Assembly (NCBI GenBank): GCA_017962235.1
Contig: JAGCVS010000009.1
Location: 62,001 to 126,000, forward strand
Source: Bacteroidales bacterium
GTDB lineage: Bacteria > Bacteroidota > Bacteroidia > Bacteroidales > UBA932
Direction of reading: 5' to 3'
Length of the DNA stretch: 64,000 nucleotides
Shown piece after piece: positions 15,723 through 24,074 of the stretch (its first letter is position 1; each line of letters starts with the position of its first letter). A program made the position numbers and the translations under genes. Under the pieces are notes generated by a model that was given only the letters and a program-made list of their open reading frames with translations, was not told where the DNA came from and did not search any database.

Positions 15723-17785
15723 ATTTGTATCAGGTTGTCCGCAACAGACAGTTCGTCATCTTTATGGGTTATCATGATTACTGTCATGTTGCGATCTTCA
15801 TTCTCTTTCTTGATTGCCTCCATCATCTTTCTGCGGGAGGCGGCGTCCAGCGAATTGGTGGCCTCGTCCAGGATGAGGATGGAGGGCTGGCGATACAGTG
15901 CGGCGGCGATGGCTATGCGCTGCTTCTGCCCGCCTGAGAGGCGGCATCCCGATTCGCCAACCAGGGTCATAACGCCGCGCGGCAGCTCCCGTATGAGCCC
16001 CTCCAGCCCCAGGTCCACCAGCAGGTGTGCCACCCGTTCCAGGTCATAATCCTTGCGGCATCCGGTTATGTTGAACAGTATCGTATCGTCCAGCAGCCGT
16101 ACGTCCTGAGGCACTATCGTAATCCGCCTGCGCCACCGCTGCAGGTCAAACAGGGAGATGTCAATCCCGCCCATGGTAATTGCCCCGCTGTCAGGGGAGT
16201 AAAGGCGCATTGCCAGCGCCGCCAGTGAACTTTTCCCGCACCCGCTCGCACCCTTTACCGCGGTGATGCTGCCGGAGGGGACGGTGGCGCTGAAATGCTC
16301 CAGAAGGTTCAGGGAACCGGGGTAGGAGAAGGTGATATCGTCGAATACGAGGTCGCCGGCCGTCTCGGGCACGTCGCACCCCCGGGTCGGCTCCTCTTCC
16401 AGGTCCATCACCTCGAACAGCCTGCGGGAGGCTATCCTGGTTTGCGTTATCAGGGAGCTGGCGCCCACCAGCTGGGCGAGAGGCGTTGCGAAAAATGATG
16501 TTATGGAGTAAAAGCCGACCAACGTGCCTACGCTCAGCTCCCCTTTGAGGATAACGAAAGAGCCTGCAGATAGAAGTACCACGGAAAGCATCTTGGAGAC
16601 GGTCTCCGCAGCCACGGAGTACATCGCCGCCTTGCTGCTTCCTTTGAAGACAGTGTCGCACAACGATGTGTACTGCGACTGAATGCCCCTCGCGGCCTCC
16701 TGTTCCATGCAGGCGTATTTGATGCTCCGCACGGCGGCGATACCCTCCACGCACCTGCGCTCGAACGTGGTGCTCTGGTTGATAATCTCGCGGTTGTATT
16801 TGTCCGCCGTTTTGGAAGCGAAGTAAAAGATGATGGTGTACACCGGAATGAACAGCAGCGTGAGCAGCGCCAGTTTCCAGTGGAAGGTGAACATCAGAAT
16901 AAAGGAGGCCAGTAATGTCAGCAGGCTTATCGCTATAGACGATACCCCCTCCGTTATGAATCTGCGCACCGTATATGCATCGCCGATGCGGGAATTAATC
17001 TCGCCGGCGCCCCTAAAGCTGAAGAAAGCCACAGGCAGTCTGAAAAGATGAACAATGAAGGAACTGATGATCTCCAGGTCGATGCCTGTGGCTGCGGACA
17101 ACAGAGTGTTGATCCTGAATTTACCGATAAGGAAAGCAAGAACAGAAAGACAGGCCATGGCGGCGGCCGGACCGGCTATGCGCCGGACATCGCCGCCGGG
17201 AATGACCTTGTCTATGAAGTATTGCAAAAACAGCGAAAAGCTGATTCCTGCAAGTATGTATATCAGTGAGAATACGATGGAGGCGGCTATCTCTCCGCCG
17301 AACATGGAGAACAGATTTGTCAGTCTTTCTGAGACGGGGCGGGTGGAGTCGCCCGGAATGAAATCCCTGCCCGGGGTCACCGTTACAAGGTATCCGCTCC
17401 AGCGGGAAGTGAGGGTGTCCCGGTCCATCTCAACAATCTTCCCCTTTGCCGGGTCCATCACCCGCGCCCTGCTATCGTCCAGCGAACACAGCACCACAAA
17501 GTGTGGGTCGCCCTCCTCGGTTGTTACGTGCAGTATCGCCGGCATCTGGTCGCGGGAGATGGCGTCCAGGTCTTTTGAAGAAGATTTATATGGTGAGGCC
17601 TCCAGGTTCACCGCCCGGCAGCCGTCCATTATCCCTTTTATAGTGGTGCCCTCAACCGACGCCCCGCAGGCCTGCCGGATGGATGCCAGCGGCAGCGAGA
17701 GGCCGTGATAGCGCGCTATGGCCGCTATGCACGCCACTGCGCAGTCGGTACGGTCGTGTTGTCTGACAGGTTTGAGCCGTTTCAT
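15719..17785 (-). CDS. Peptidase-containing ABC exporter (C39 peptidase, bacteriocin type)
   Basis: About 688 residues from the ATG at 17783-17785; a TTG three codons upstream is less likely. Residues 1-130 are a C39 cysteine peptidase: RQHDRTDCAVAC gives oxyanion Gln9 and catalytic Cys15, GDPHFVV gives His95, and MDPAKG gives Asp111. Next comes an ABC membrane domain with about six helices. The nucleotide-binding domain has Walker A VKGASGCGKSSLA (about residue 510), signature LSGGQKQRIAIA and Walker B ILILDEATNSLD. Such exporters cut double-glycine leaders in the cytoplasm and pump the mature peptide across the inner membrane. The two leader peptides, TolC-like channel and adaptor directly downstream complete the machine. 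All catalytic residues are present, so it appears functional. Confidence 0.93.
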   Translation of the reverse strand: MKRLKPVRQHDRTDCAVACIAAIARYHGLSLPLASIRQACGASVEGTTIKGIMDGCRAVNLEASPYKSSSKDLDAISRDQMPAILHVTTEEGDPHFVVLCSLDDSRARVMDPAKGKIVEMDRDTLTSRWSGYLVTVTPGRDFIPGDSTRPVSERLTNLFSMFGGEIAASIVFSLIYILAGISFSLFLQYFIDKVIPGGDVRRIAGPAAAMACLSVLAFLIGKFRINTLLSAATGIDLEIISSFIVHLFRLPVAFFSFRGAGEINSRIGDAYTVRRFITEGVSSIAISLLTLLASFILMFTFHWKLALLTLLFIPVYTIIFYFASKTADKYNREIINQSTTFERRCVEGIAAVRSIKYACMEQEAARGIQSQYTSLCDTVFKGSSKAAMYSVAAETVSKMLSVVLLSAGSFVILKGELSVGTLVGFYSITSFFATPLAQLVGASSLITQTRIASRRLFEVMDLEEEPTRGCDVPETAGDLVFDDITFSYPGSLNLLEHFSATVPSGSITAVKGASGCGKSSLAALAMRLYSPDSGAITMGGIDISLFDLQRWRRRITIVPQDVRLLDDTILFNITGCRKDYDLERVAHLLVDLGLEGLIRELPRGVMTLVGESGCRLSGGQKQRIAIAAALYRQPSILILDEATNSLDAASRRKMMEAIKKENEDRNMTVIMITHKDDELSVADNLIQM

Positions 17786-17794
17786 CGTTGCCAA

Positions 17795-18049
17795 TCATTA
17801 ATAATAATCCGAAGGAATGACGGAATGGCCGGAGAGGCTCTTTCTGCCGGGTCCCGGGCGCCCTCGCACGGCCGATACCCACTATAGTCCGGAAGAGTCC
17901 CGGGCGTACCGGCGCTTCAAGTGCGCTCTCCGGTTCCGTCCGCACATATCTTCCCTTCGTCATCGGCAAAGATGGCCCTTAAAATGGCGTTCCATGCGCC
18001 ATATTCTCAAAACTTTCGTTTTTGAGAGCCGGAAACAGAAAAAGTTTTT
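17795..18049. other. Intergenic region upstream of the exporter operon
   Basis: This 255-bp stretch separates cvpA from the exporter gene and holds no convincing gene. GTCCCGGGCG occurs twice as a direct repeat (17851-17860 and 17897-17906, 46 bp apart). A 7-bp stem (CTCAAAA/TTTTGAG, about 18011-18031) lies just after cvpA. I found no exact TAnnTTTG promoter box on the minus strand here, so the exporter operon may depend on an activator or on readthrough from cvpA. Confidence 0.5.
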
Positions 18050-18535
18050 TTAGAAAAGCGATCTCAAATATGGAAACAGTGAATTCACGAGATCCAGAAG
18101 CGGCTTCCAGAAGCGTGATTCGGCGATTTTCTCTTCAGGAATGAAATTCAGCAGGCCGTTGGCAGAACTGATGATGTAGATGAGCGTACCTATAACCAGC
18201 GCGGCTCCCACCACCGCCACCACCATACCGAGCAGCCGGTTGAGCCAGCTTAGCATGGTAATCTTGAGGATTTTCTCTGTAAGCTTGCCCAGCAGGCTCA
18301 CCACCAGCGACACCGCTATGAAGATGACTGAGAAGGATATGGCCTTGACCCAGAAGGGCTCCAGCTCCCACCGCGCGGTAATCCATTCTCCTATGACGGG
18401 TGAGAATTTTATGGAGAGGGCGATGCCCAGCACGATGGCTCCCAGGGCCACCAGTTGCTTCACGAATCCGTTGATCAATCCGAAGACTGCGGCGGGCAGG
18501 AAACAGGCCAGTATAATGATGTCTATCGTTCCCAT
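18050..18535 (-). CDS. cvpA: CvpA family membrane protein
   Basis: 161 residues with four hydrophobic segments (about 5-25, 31-50, 65-87 and 103-127) and the CvpA N-terminal pattern IDIIILACFLPAAVFGLING. CvpA is an inner-membrane protein first described because it is needed for colicin V production in E. coli; its general role involves envelope homeostasis. It is transcribed toward a C39-ABC peptide exporter, the same class of exporter as the colicin V system. CvpA is also widespread as a stand-alone housekeeping gene, so the link may be chance. A TAAATTTG box on the minus strand (18564-18557) is a likely promoter. Confidence 0.88.
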   Translation of the reverse strand: MGTIDIIILACFLPAAVFGLINGFVKQLVALGAIVLGIALSIKFSPVIGEWITARWELEPFWVKAISFSVIFIAVSLVVSLLGKLTEKILKITMLSWLNRLLGMVVAVVGAALVIGTLIYIISSANGLLNFIPEEKIAESRFWKPLLDLVNSLFPYLRSLF

Positions 18536-18556
18536 TCAAAGAGATTTGACTTGACG

Positions 18557-18583
18557 CAAATTTAGCAAATAATATTATCTTTG
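18557..18583. promoter_or_regulatory. Divergent promoters for cvpA (minus) and ileS (plus)
   Basis: TATCTTTG at 18576-18583 on the plus strand and TAAATTTG at 18564-18557 on the minus strand both match the -7 consensus TAnnTTTG exactly. The -33 elements are weak (a TTG at 18551 for ileS). The start codons lie 22 bp downstream of each -7 box. Confidence 0.6.
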
Positions 18584-18605
18584 CCGTTCATTAATCGTTT
18601 AAAAT

Positions 18606-21600
18606 ATGAGTTTTCCCGAGTATAAGAGTCTGGATTTGGTTGAGGTTAACCGGTCGGTGCTGGAAAAGTGGCGCAAGGAGGATGCTTTCAAGAAGGTGCT
18701 GAAGCTGCGCGAAGGGGCGCCGAAGTTCATATTTTTCGAAGGGCCGCCGTCTGCCAACGGTATGCCGGGCATCCATCATGTGATGGCCCGTTCCATCAAG
18801 GACGCCGTATGTCGTTATAAGACGCAGAGCGGCTATCTGGTAGAGCGCAAGGCGGGCTGGGATACCCACGGACTGCCGGTGGAGCTGGGTGTGGAGAAGA
18901 TGCTGGGCATCACCAAAGAGGATATCGGCAAAAAGATATCGGTAGATGATTACAATCACGCCTGCCGCAAGGAGGTGATGAAATACACCGCAGAGTGGGT
19001 CAACCTCACGGAGCGTATCGGTTATTGGGTGGATATGGACAACCCGTATATCACCTACGATAATGCGTACATAGAGACCCTCTGGTATCTGCTCAAAGAG
19101 ATTTACAAAAAGGGTTATCTGTATAAGGGATACTCCATCCAGCCTTATTCGCCTGCTGCGGGCACCGGCCTGAGCACACACGAGCTCAACCAGCCGGGAT
19201 GTTACCGCGACGTGAAGGATACCACCGTTACCGCGCAGTTCGAGATTGCGCGCAACTCGGCTTCCGAGAAGTTGTTCGCCGGCAGTGAACTCCCCGTTTA
19301 CTTCCTGGCATGGACCACAACCCCTTGGACACTCCCTTCAAACACCGCGCTCTGCGTGGGGCCGAACATAGATTACGTGCGTGTAGAGAGTGTGAATCCC
19401 TACACCAAGGAGCCCGCTGTTTATGTACTGGCAAAGGCGCTGGTTCCGGCTCATTTCAATGACAAGAACCCGTTCCGCGTGCTGGAAGGTGAGTTCAAGG
19501 GACGTGACCTGGCGGGTATCGCATACAAACAGCTCTTCCCCTGGGTCAATCCCGGTGAAGGCGCATTCAGGGTAATTACCGGTGATTATGTAACCGTAGA
19601 AGACGGTACCGGTATCGTGCACATCGCACCCACATTCGGTGCCGACGACGATAAGGTGGCAAAGATCGCAGGCGTGCCGCCCATGCAGATGGTGGACGCC
19701 GCCGGCAACCGCATGCCCATGGTAGACCGCACCGGCAAGTTCTTCCGTCTGGAAGACCTTGACCCCGATTTTGTGGCCGCCAATGTTAATACAGAGCTTT
19801 ACGGTGTATATGCCGGCCGCTACGTGAAGAACGCATACGATGCTACCCTCGGTCCCGACGATGCCACCCTGGATATCGACCTTTGCGTGGACCTCAAGCA
19901 GCAGGGCAAGGCCTTCAAGATTGAGAAGCACGTCCACTCGTATCCCCACTGCTGGCGTACCGACAAGCCGGTGCTCTATTATCCTCTGGATTCCTGGTTC
20001 ATCAAGACCACTGCGGTGCAGGATCAGATGGTGGCGCTCAACAAGACCATCACCTGGAAGCCCGAGTCCACCGGTACCGGCCGCTTTGGCAAGTGGCTGG
20101 AGAATATCCAGGACTGGAACCTTAGCCGCAGCCGCTACTGGGGCACTCCGCTGCCGGTATGGCGCACGGAAGATGGCAAGCAGGCCAAGTGCATAGGCAG
20201 CGTAGAGGAACTCTACAACGAGCTGGACAAAGCTGTGGCAGCCGGTATCATGGCCAGCAACCCGCTGCGCGACAAGGGTTTTGTGCCGGGCGATTACTCC
20301 AAGGAGAACTATAATCGCATAGACCTTCACCGCCCTTACGTAGACGGCTACTATCTGGTTAGCGAAGATGGCCGGAAGATGACCCGCGAGACCGACCTGA
20401 TAGACGTCTGGTTCGACTCCGGCTCCATGCCGTATGCGCAGGAGGGGCTGAAGAATATGAATAAGCCGCAGTTCACACAGTCCGCAGACTTCATTGCAGA
20501 GGGAGTGGACCAGACCCGCGGCTGGTTCTATACTTTGCATGCAATACACACCATGGTGAGCGGCACATGTGCGTTCAAGAATGTAATCTCCAACGGCTTG
20601 GTGCTGGACAAGAACGGCAACAAGATGAGCAAGCGCCTGGGCAATGCCGTGGATCCCTTCATGGCTCTGGACCAGTACGGTGCCGACGCCCTGCGCTGGT
20701 ATATGCTCACCAACGCCCAGCCTTGGGACAACCTCCGCTTTGATTTCTCCGGTGTAGACGAGATACGCCGCAAGTATTTCGGCACGCTGTACAATACCTA
20801 TTCGTTCTTCGCGCTTTACGCGAATGTAGACAAGTTCGACCCCACGGCACCCAAGGCGCCCGCGAGCGTGCTGCGTGAGATTGACCGCTGGCTGATATCG
20901 CTGCTCAATACCCTGATAAAGGATGTGACGGCGGCATATGAGAACTTTGACATAACCACCGCCGGCCGTCTGATTCAGGACTTTGTGTGCGACAACCTGA
21001 GTAACTGGTACGTCCGCCTGAACCGCAAGCGCTTCTGGGGCGGAAGCCTGAACGACGACAAGCTGGCCGCATACCAGACGCTGTACGAGGCGCTCAAGGT
21101 GGTGGCACAACTTGCTGCGCCCATCATGCCTTTCTACAGCGACCAGCTCTGGCGCGACCTCTGTCCCGGCGCTGAGAGCGTACATTACACAATGATGCCC
21201 AAGGCAGATGAAAGCCTGATAGACGCCGACCTCGAAGAGAGGATGAATCTGGCTCAGCAGAGCTCTTCCATGGTGCTGGCCCTGCGTCGCAAGGTGGGTA
21301 TCAAGGTACGTCAGCCGCTCGCAAAACTGGTGATACCGGTGCTCAACGAGCATCTCCGCAACCAGTTCGAGAAGGTTGAATCGCTGGTTCTGGGCGAGGT
21401 GAATGTCAAGGAGGTGGAATATATTACAGATACCACCGGCCTTATCACCAAGAAGATCAAGCCCAACTTCAAGACCCTGGGCAAGAAATACGGCAAGCAG
21501 ATGAAGGATATTGCCGCAATGTTCGGCACGATGGATCAGCAGACCATAGCCGCAATAGAGAGGGCGGGGGATTATACCCTTGCACTGCCCTCCGGCGATG

Positions 21601-21971
21601 TGGCCCTCACTGCGGAGGATTACACCATCTCCTCTGAAGATATGGAGGGATGGCTGGTGGCTTCCGAAGGCCAGCTTACCGTGGCGCTGGATGTGACCCT
21701 TACAGACGAGCTTCGCCGCGAGGGCGTGGCCCGCGAACTGGTGAACCGCATTCAGAACCTGCGCAAAGACAGTGGCTTTGATGTTACAGACCGCATCAAC
21801 GTCATCATAGAGAATCTCCCCGAGGTGGCAGATTCTATGGGTTCATTCGCGGATTATCTTAAAGACCAGACACTTGCGCTGGATGTTACCCTTGGCAAAG
21901 ACTTCGGCGGCACAAAGGTTGAGTGGGGCGATGATGGAGAAATAGAAATTAAAGTGATAAAGGTTGCTTAA
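18606..21971 (+). CDS. ileS: Isoleucyl-tRNA synthetase
   Basis: 1121 residues, the long form typical of Bacteroidetes and of eukaryote-like type 2 IleS. It charges tRNA-Ile in the cytoplasm. The HIGH-equivalent motif is in PSANGMPGIHHVMARS (GIHH at 55-58), the editing domain includes TTTPWTLPSNTALCV, and the KMSKS-equivalent KMSKR begins at Lys673. The C-terminal anticodon-binding part ends without the zinc-binding cysteine cluster of type 1 enzymes. Type 2 enzymes are often less sensitive to mupirocin (family knowledge). An exact -7 promoter box lies 22 bp upstream. The downstream DksA-like gene starts 48 bp after the stop with its own possible promoter. Confidence 0.97.
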   Translation: MSFPEYKSLDLVEVNRSVLEKWRKEDAFKKVLKLREGAPKFIFFEGPPSANGMPGIHHVMARSIKDAVCRYKTQSGYLVERKAGWDTHGLPVELGVEKMLGITKEDIGKKISVDDYNHACRKEVMKYTAEWVNLTERIGYWVDMDNPYITYDNAYIETLWYLLKEIYKKGYLYKGYSIQPYSPAAGTGLSTHELNQPGCYRDVKDTTVTAQFEIARNSASEKLFAGSELPVYFLAWTTTPWTLPSNTALCVGPNIDYVRVESVNPYTKEPAVYVLAKALVPAHFNDKNPFRVLEGEFKGRDLAGIAYKQLFPWVNPGEGAFRVITGDYVTVEDGTGIVHIAPTFGADDDKVAKIAGVPPMQMVDAAGNRMPMVDRTGKFFRLEDLDPDFVAANVNTELYGVYAGRYVKNAYDATLGPDDATLDIDLCVDLKQQGKAFKIEKHVHSYPHCWRTDKPVLYYPLDSWFIKTTAVQDQMVALNKTITWKPESTGTGRFGKWLENIQDWNLSRSRYWGTPLPVWRTEDGKQAKCIGSVEELYNELDKAVAAGIMASNPLRDKGFVPGDYSKENYNRIDLHRPYVDGYYLVSEDGRKMTRETDLIDVWFDSGSMPYAQEGLKNMNKPQFTQSADFIAEGVDQTRGWFYTLHAIHTMVSGTCAFKNVISNGLVLDKNGNKMSKRLGNAVDPFMALDQYGADALRWYMLTNAQPWDNLRFDFSGVDEIRRKYFGTLYNTYSFFALYANVDKFDPTAPKAPASVLREIDRWLISLLNTLIKDVTAAYENFDITTAGRLIQDFVCDNLSNWYVRLNRKRFWGGSLNDDKLAAYQTLYEALKVVAQLAAPIMPFYSDQLWRDLCPGAESVHYTMMPKADESLIDADLEERMNLAQQSSSMVLALRRKVGIKVRQPLAKLVIPVLNEHLRNQFEKVESLVLGEVNVKEVEYITDTTGLITKKIKPNFKTLGKKYGKQMKDIAAMFGTMDQQTIAAIERAGDYTLALPSGDVALTAEDYTISSEDMEGWLVASEGQLTVALDVTLTDELRREGVARELVNRIQNLRKDSGFDVTDRINVIIENLPEVADSMGSFADYLKDQTLALDVTLGKDFGGTKVEWGDDGEIEIKVIKVA

Positions 21972-22019
21972 TAACAAAAGTTAAGTATCTTTACGTTTAA
22001 TATTGAAATATCAGTCGTT

Positions 22020-22412
22020 ATGGCAGAAAATAAAGAAACAAAAGAAAAGGTACGCTACAGCGATGCCGAACTTCAGGAGTTCAAGGAGATGATTCTTGAG
22101 AAGCTCGCCAAAGCCAAGGAAGAGTATGCTATACTCAGGGGTGGCGTGGATCATAGTTCCAGCAACGACACTGAGGATACTTCCCCCTCTTTCAAGGCAT
22201 TGGAAGACGGCGTCTCCTCTTCTTCAAAGGAGGAACTGGGGCAGCTCGCCGCCCGTCAGTACAAGTTCATCCAGAGTCTGGAGGCTGCACTGGTGCGCAT
22301 TGAGAACAAGACCTACGGCATCTGCCGTGAGACCGGCAAGCTTATACCTAAGGAGCGCCTGAGACTCGTGCCTCATGCAACCCTTTCCGTTGAGGCTAAA
22401 AACAAGCGTTAA
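22020..22412 (+). CDS. TraR/DksA-like protein with a degenerate zinc finger
   Basis: 130 residues. An N-terminal helical hairpin (DAELQEFKEMILEKLAKAKE) and a C-terminal segment YGICRETGKLIPKERLRLVP place it in the TraR/DksA superfamily, which binds RNA polymerase through the secondary channel. Classical members have four zinc-binding cysteines; this one has a single Cys (102), so zinc is probably not bound in the usual way. A TATCTTTA sequence (21986-21993), one mismatch from the -7 consensus, may be its promoter. The stop codon overlaps the lspA start as TAATG, so the two are translationally coupled, an arrangement common in Bacteroidetes. Confidence 0.88.
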   Translation: MAENKETKEKVRYSDAELQEFKEMILEKLAKAKEEYAILRGGVDHSSSNDTEDTSPSFKALEDGVSSSSKEELGQLAARQYKFIQSLEAALVRIENKTYGICRETGKLIPKERLRLVPHATLSVEAKNKR

Positions 22413-23047
22413 TGAAGATCTCCAAGGGAACCCGCCTTACCATATTCGTGGTGGCCCTGCTGGTGATTGACCAGGTGATAAAAATCCTGGTCAAGACCAA
22501 CATGACCCTTGGCGAGAGCATTCCCGTTTTTGGGAACTGGTTCAGAATACATTTCATTGAGAATGTTGGAATGGCCTTCGGAATGAGCTTCGGCACCGGT
22601 ATAGGCAAGCTGCTGCTCACCCTGTTCCGCATAGCCCTCTCCGTAGCCATTATCCTTTACATCCGCAAGCTGCTCAAAAAGCCCGACACCCCCAACGGAG
22701 TGCTCTACGGCCTGGCAGCCATCATGTGCGGAGCCCTGGGCAATATCATTGATTCCATGTTCTACGGGCTGATATTCTCAGAGAGTACATTCAGCCAGGT
22801 GGCCACCATGTTCCCCGAAGGCGGCGGCTACGCCGGCCTTTTCTTTGGCAAAGTGGTGGACATGTTCTACTTCCCCATAATCGACACCACATTCCCTGAC
22901 TGGATGCCCCTAATAGGCGGCAAACCCTTCCGATTCTTCGAAGCAATATTCAACTTCGCCGACTCCTGCATCACAGTAGGCGCCATCTACCTGATTATCT
23001 TCCAGTGGAGATTCTTCAGCAAGGGCGAGGCGAAAGAGAAAAAATAA
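22412..23047 (+). CDS. lspA: Lipoprotein signal peptidase
   Basis: 211 residues with four membrane segments. This inner-membrane aspartyl protease cleaves prolipoprotein signal peptides before the lipidated Cys. The catalytic aspartates are predicted at Asp114 (GALGNIIDSMFYG) and Asp184 (FNFADSCITVG); the active-site loop ENVGMAFGM is also present. A longer periplasmic insert of about 60 residues between the two aspartates is usual in Bacteroidetes. Its substrates in this window include several lipobox proteins. It overlaps the DksA-like gene by one base. Confidence 0.96.
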   Translation: MKISKGTRLTIFVVALLVIDQVIKILVKTNMTLGESIPVFGNWFRIHFIENVGMAFGMSFGTGIGKLLLTLFRIALSVAIILYIRKLLKKPDTPNGVLYGLAAIMCGALGNIIDSMFYGLIFSESTFSQVATMFPEGGGYAGLFFGKVVDMFYFPIIDTTFPDWMPLIGGKPFRFFEAIFNFADSCITVGAIYLIIFQWRFFSKGEAKEKK

Positions 23048-23078
23048 CTATATTTGCGCCCCGTAATTATACGGACCT

Positions 23079-23163
23079 GGAGGTGTGGCCGAGTGGTCGA
23101 TGGCGGCAGTCTTGAAAACTGTTGAACGGCAACGTTCCGGGGGTTCGAATCCCTCCGCCTCCG
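23079..23163 (+). tRNA. tRNA-Ser(UGA)
   Basis: The acceptor stem GGAGGTG (23079-23085) pairs with CGCCTCC (23156-23162). The anticodon arm GCAGT-CTTGAAA-ACTGT has anticodon TGA, reading UCA. The T arm contains GGTTCGAATCC. The long variable arm between the anticodon and T arms is typical of class II tRNA-Ser. CCA is not encoded; discriminator base is G. Confidence 0.97.
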
Positions 23164-23184
23164 CGCAATGCAAAGCAAATTTGG

Positions 23185-23210
23185 GCGCCGCACAATGTGC
23201 GGCGCTTTTT
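23185..23210 (+). terminator. Rho-independent terminator after tRNA-Ser
   Basis: GCGCCGCAC and GTGCGGCGC form a perfect 9-bp GC-rich stem with a 3-nt loop, followed by TTTTT. It lies 22 bp after the tRNA. Confidence 0.92.
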
Positions 23211-23211
23211 C

Positions 23212-23288
23212 GTGTGGCCGCCTGCAGCCGAAAGCTAGCTTTCGAGCTGTCAGGTGGCTACACAAAAAAAGGGGCGCAGCCTCGCCCC
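23212..23288 (+). repeat. Long imperfect hairpin (52 nt) plus short GC hairpin
   Basis: The arms GTGTGGCCGCCTGCAGCC and GGCTACAC-side sequence (23212-23263) fold around a perfect 16-bp palindrome CGAAAGCTAGCTTTCG (23229-23244). Mismatches in the outer stem are G-T pairs when read as plus-strand RNA. A second hairpin GGGGCG/CGCCCC follows (23271-23288). There is no gene between the terminator and the parD promoter, and I cannot assign a function. Confidence 0.55.
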
Positions 23289-23425
23289 AATTAGCTTTGC
23301 TCTCGGAGGCTGAGGGAATGCGCAGCCCGTCAGGGCGAGCACAATCCCGTTAATTCTATAATCCCCATTTCTGATTTTAAAAACAGAAATAATTTGCTGA
23401 TTAACAGCAAATTCTGGAGATTTTC

Positions 23426-23457
23426 TTTGGCGGGCTGAAGGGAAAGAACTAATTTTG
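23426..23457 (+). promoter_or_regulatory. Promoter of the ParDE operon
   Basis: TTTG (23426-23429) and TAATTTTG (23450-23457) are spaced 20 bp, a full match to the Bacteroidetes -33/-7 promoter. Transcription would start near 23465, which excludes a parD start at 23455 and supports the ATG at 23500 or 23509. Confidence 0.7.
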
Positions 23458-23499
23458 CAACGTATAAGAAAGATTCTTACATTTGTGGAGGACAACAAT

Positions 23500-23769
23500 A
23501 TGTATGCAATGGCTAGAACTGTTACGGTGTCTTTAGGACCTCATTACCAAGACTTCATCCGCGAAACAATTGAGGGCGGCAGGTACAACAACGCAAGCGA
23601 GGTAATCCGTGCGGCGCTCCGTCGTATGGAAGAAGACGAAGAAAGGCTTACCGCGCTTAGAGCAGCTCTTATAGAAGGAGAAGAGAGCGGCTATATTGAG
23701 AATTTTGATAGTGAAGAATTTCTAAAGGAGTTGAATGAGGAGTATGAAAAGGAAATTCAGACTGTCTAA
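23500..23769 (+). CDS. ParD-like antitoxin (ribbon-helix-helix)
   Basis: 89 residues from the ATG at 23500, which has a GGAGG-like site (GTGGAGGA) 8 nt upstream; an ATG three codons later (MARTVTVSLG) is an alternative. The N-terminal strand-helix-helix (RTVTVSLGPHYQDFIRETIE then GGRYNNASEVIRAALRRMEE) is the RHH DNA-binding fold of CC2985/ParD antitoxins. The acidic tail (FDSEEFLKELNEEYEKEIQ) should wrap and neutralise the toxin. It binds its own promoter as a rule in this family. It overlaps the toxin gene, the usual antitoxin-first order. Confidence 0.9.
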   Translation: MYAMARTVTVSLGPHYQDFIRETIEGGRYNNASEVIRAALRRMEEDEERLTALRAALIEGEESGYIENFDSEEFLKELNEEYEKEIQTV

Positions 23770-24043
23770 CCGAGCGAAGAAAGATCTGGCGGGTATCTGG
23801 CGATATACTCTTGAGAATTGGTCAAGGGACCAAGCCAATAGCTATGTCGGACACTTGATGAGCGCCTGCGCATCATTGGCTGACAGTTCCCGAATTAAAG
23901 GGCGTTTCTCTGGCCATATTAGAGAAGGCTACCTTAGATGTAACTGGGGGCATCATGTGATTTTCTTTAAGATAGAGAGTGATGATACTATCTTCATCGT
24001 CCGTATCCTTCACGAAAAGATGGATTATGACAGACATCTGTAG
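23744..24043 (+). CDS. ParE/RelE family toxin
   Basis: About 99 residues (an ATG at 23735 would add three). FRLSNRAKKDLAGIWRYTLE is the typical ParE N-terminus; CNWGHHVIFFKIESDDTIFI and VRILHEKMDYDRHL form the C-terminal strands of the RelE/ParE fold. ParE toxins poison DNA gyrase, while RelE relatives cut mRNA; the LSNRAKKDL opening favours ParE. The overlap with the antitoxin gene (26 bp with this start) ensures coupled translation. The pair lies just downstream of a tRNA gene, a common site for integrated DNA, though no integrase or att repeat is visible. Confidence 0.9.
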   Translation: MKRKFRLSNRAKKDLAGIWRYTLENWSRDQANSYVGHLMSACASLADSSRIKGRFSGHIREGYLRCNWGHHVIFFKIESDDTIFIVRILHEKMDYDRHL

Positions 24044-24074
24044 TGTTGAGATACTATCAAAAAAGTGCTGTTAC

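Noticed and set aside
17817-18053. Short open frame in the gap before the exporter operon, considered as an immunity peptide
   Set aside because: Arg-rich without a membrane segment, on the wrong strand, and overlapping repeat sequence.
19338-21353. 671-codon open frame antisense to ileS
   Set aside because: Lies wholly inside ileS, and its translation shows no family motif.
23085-23294. Open frame over tRNA-Ser
   Set aside because: Overlaps a clear tRNA and its terminator.
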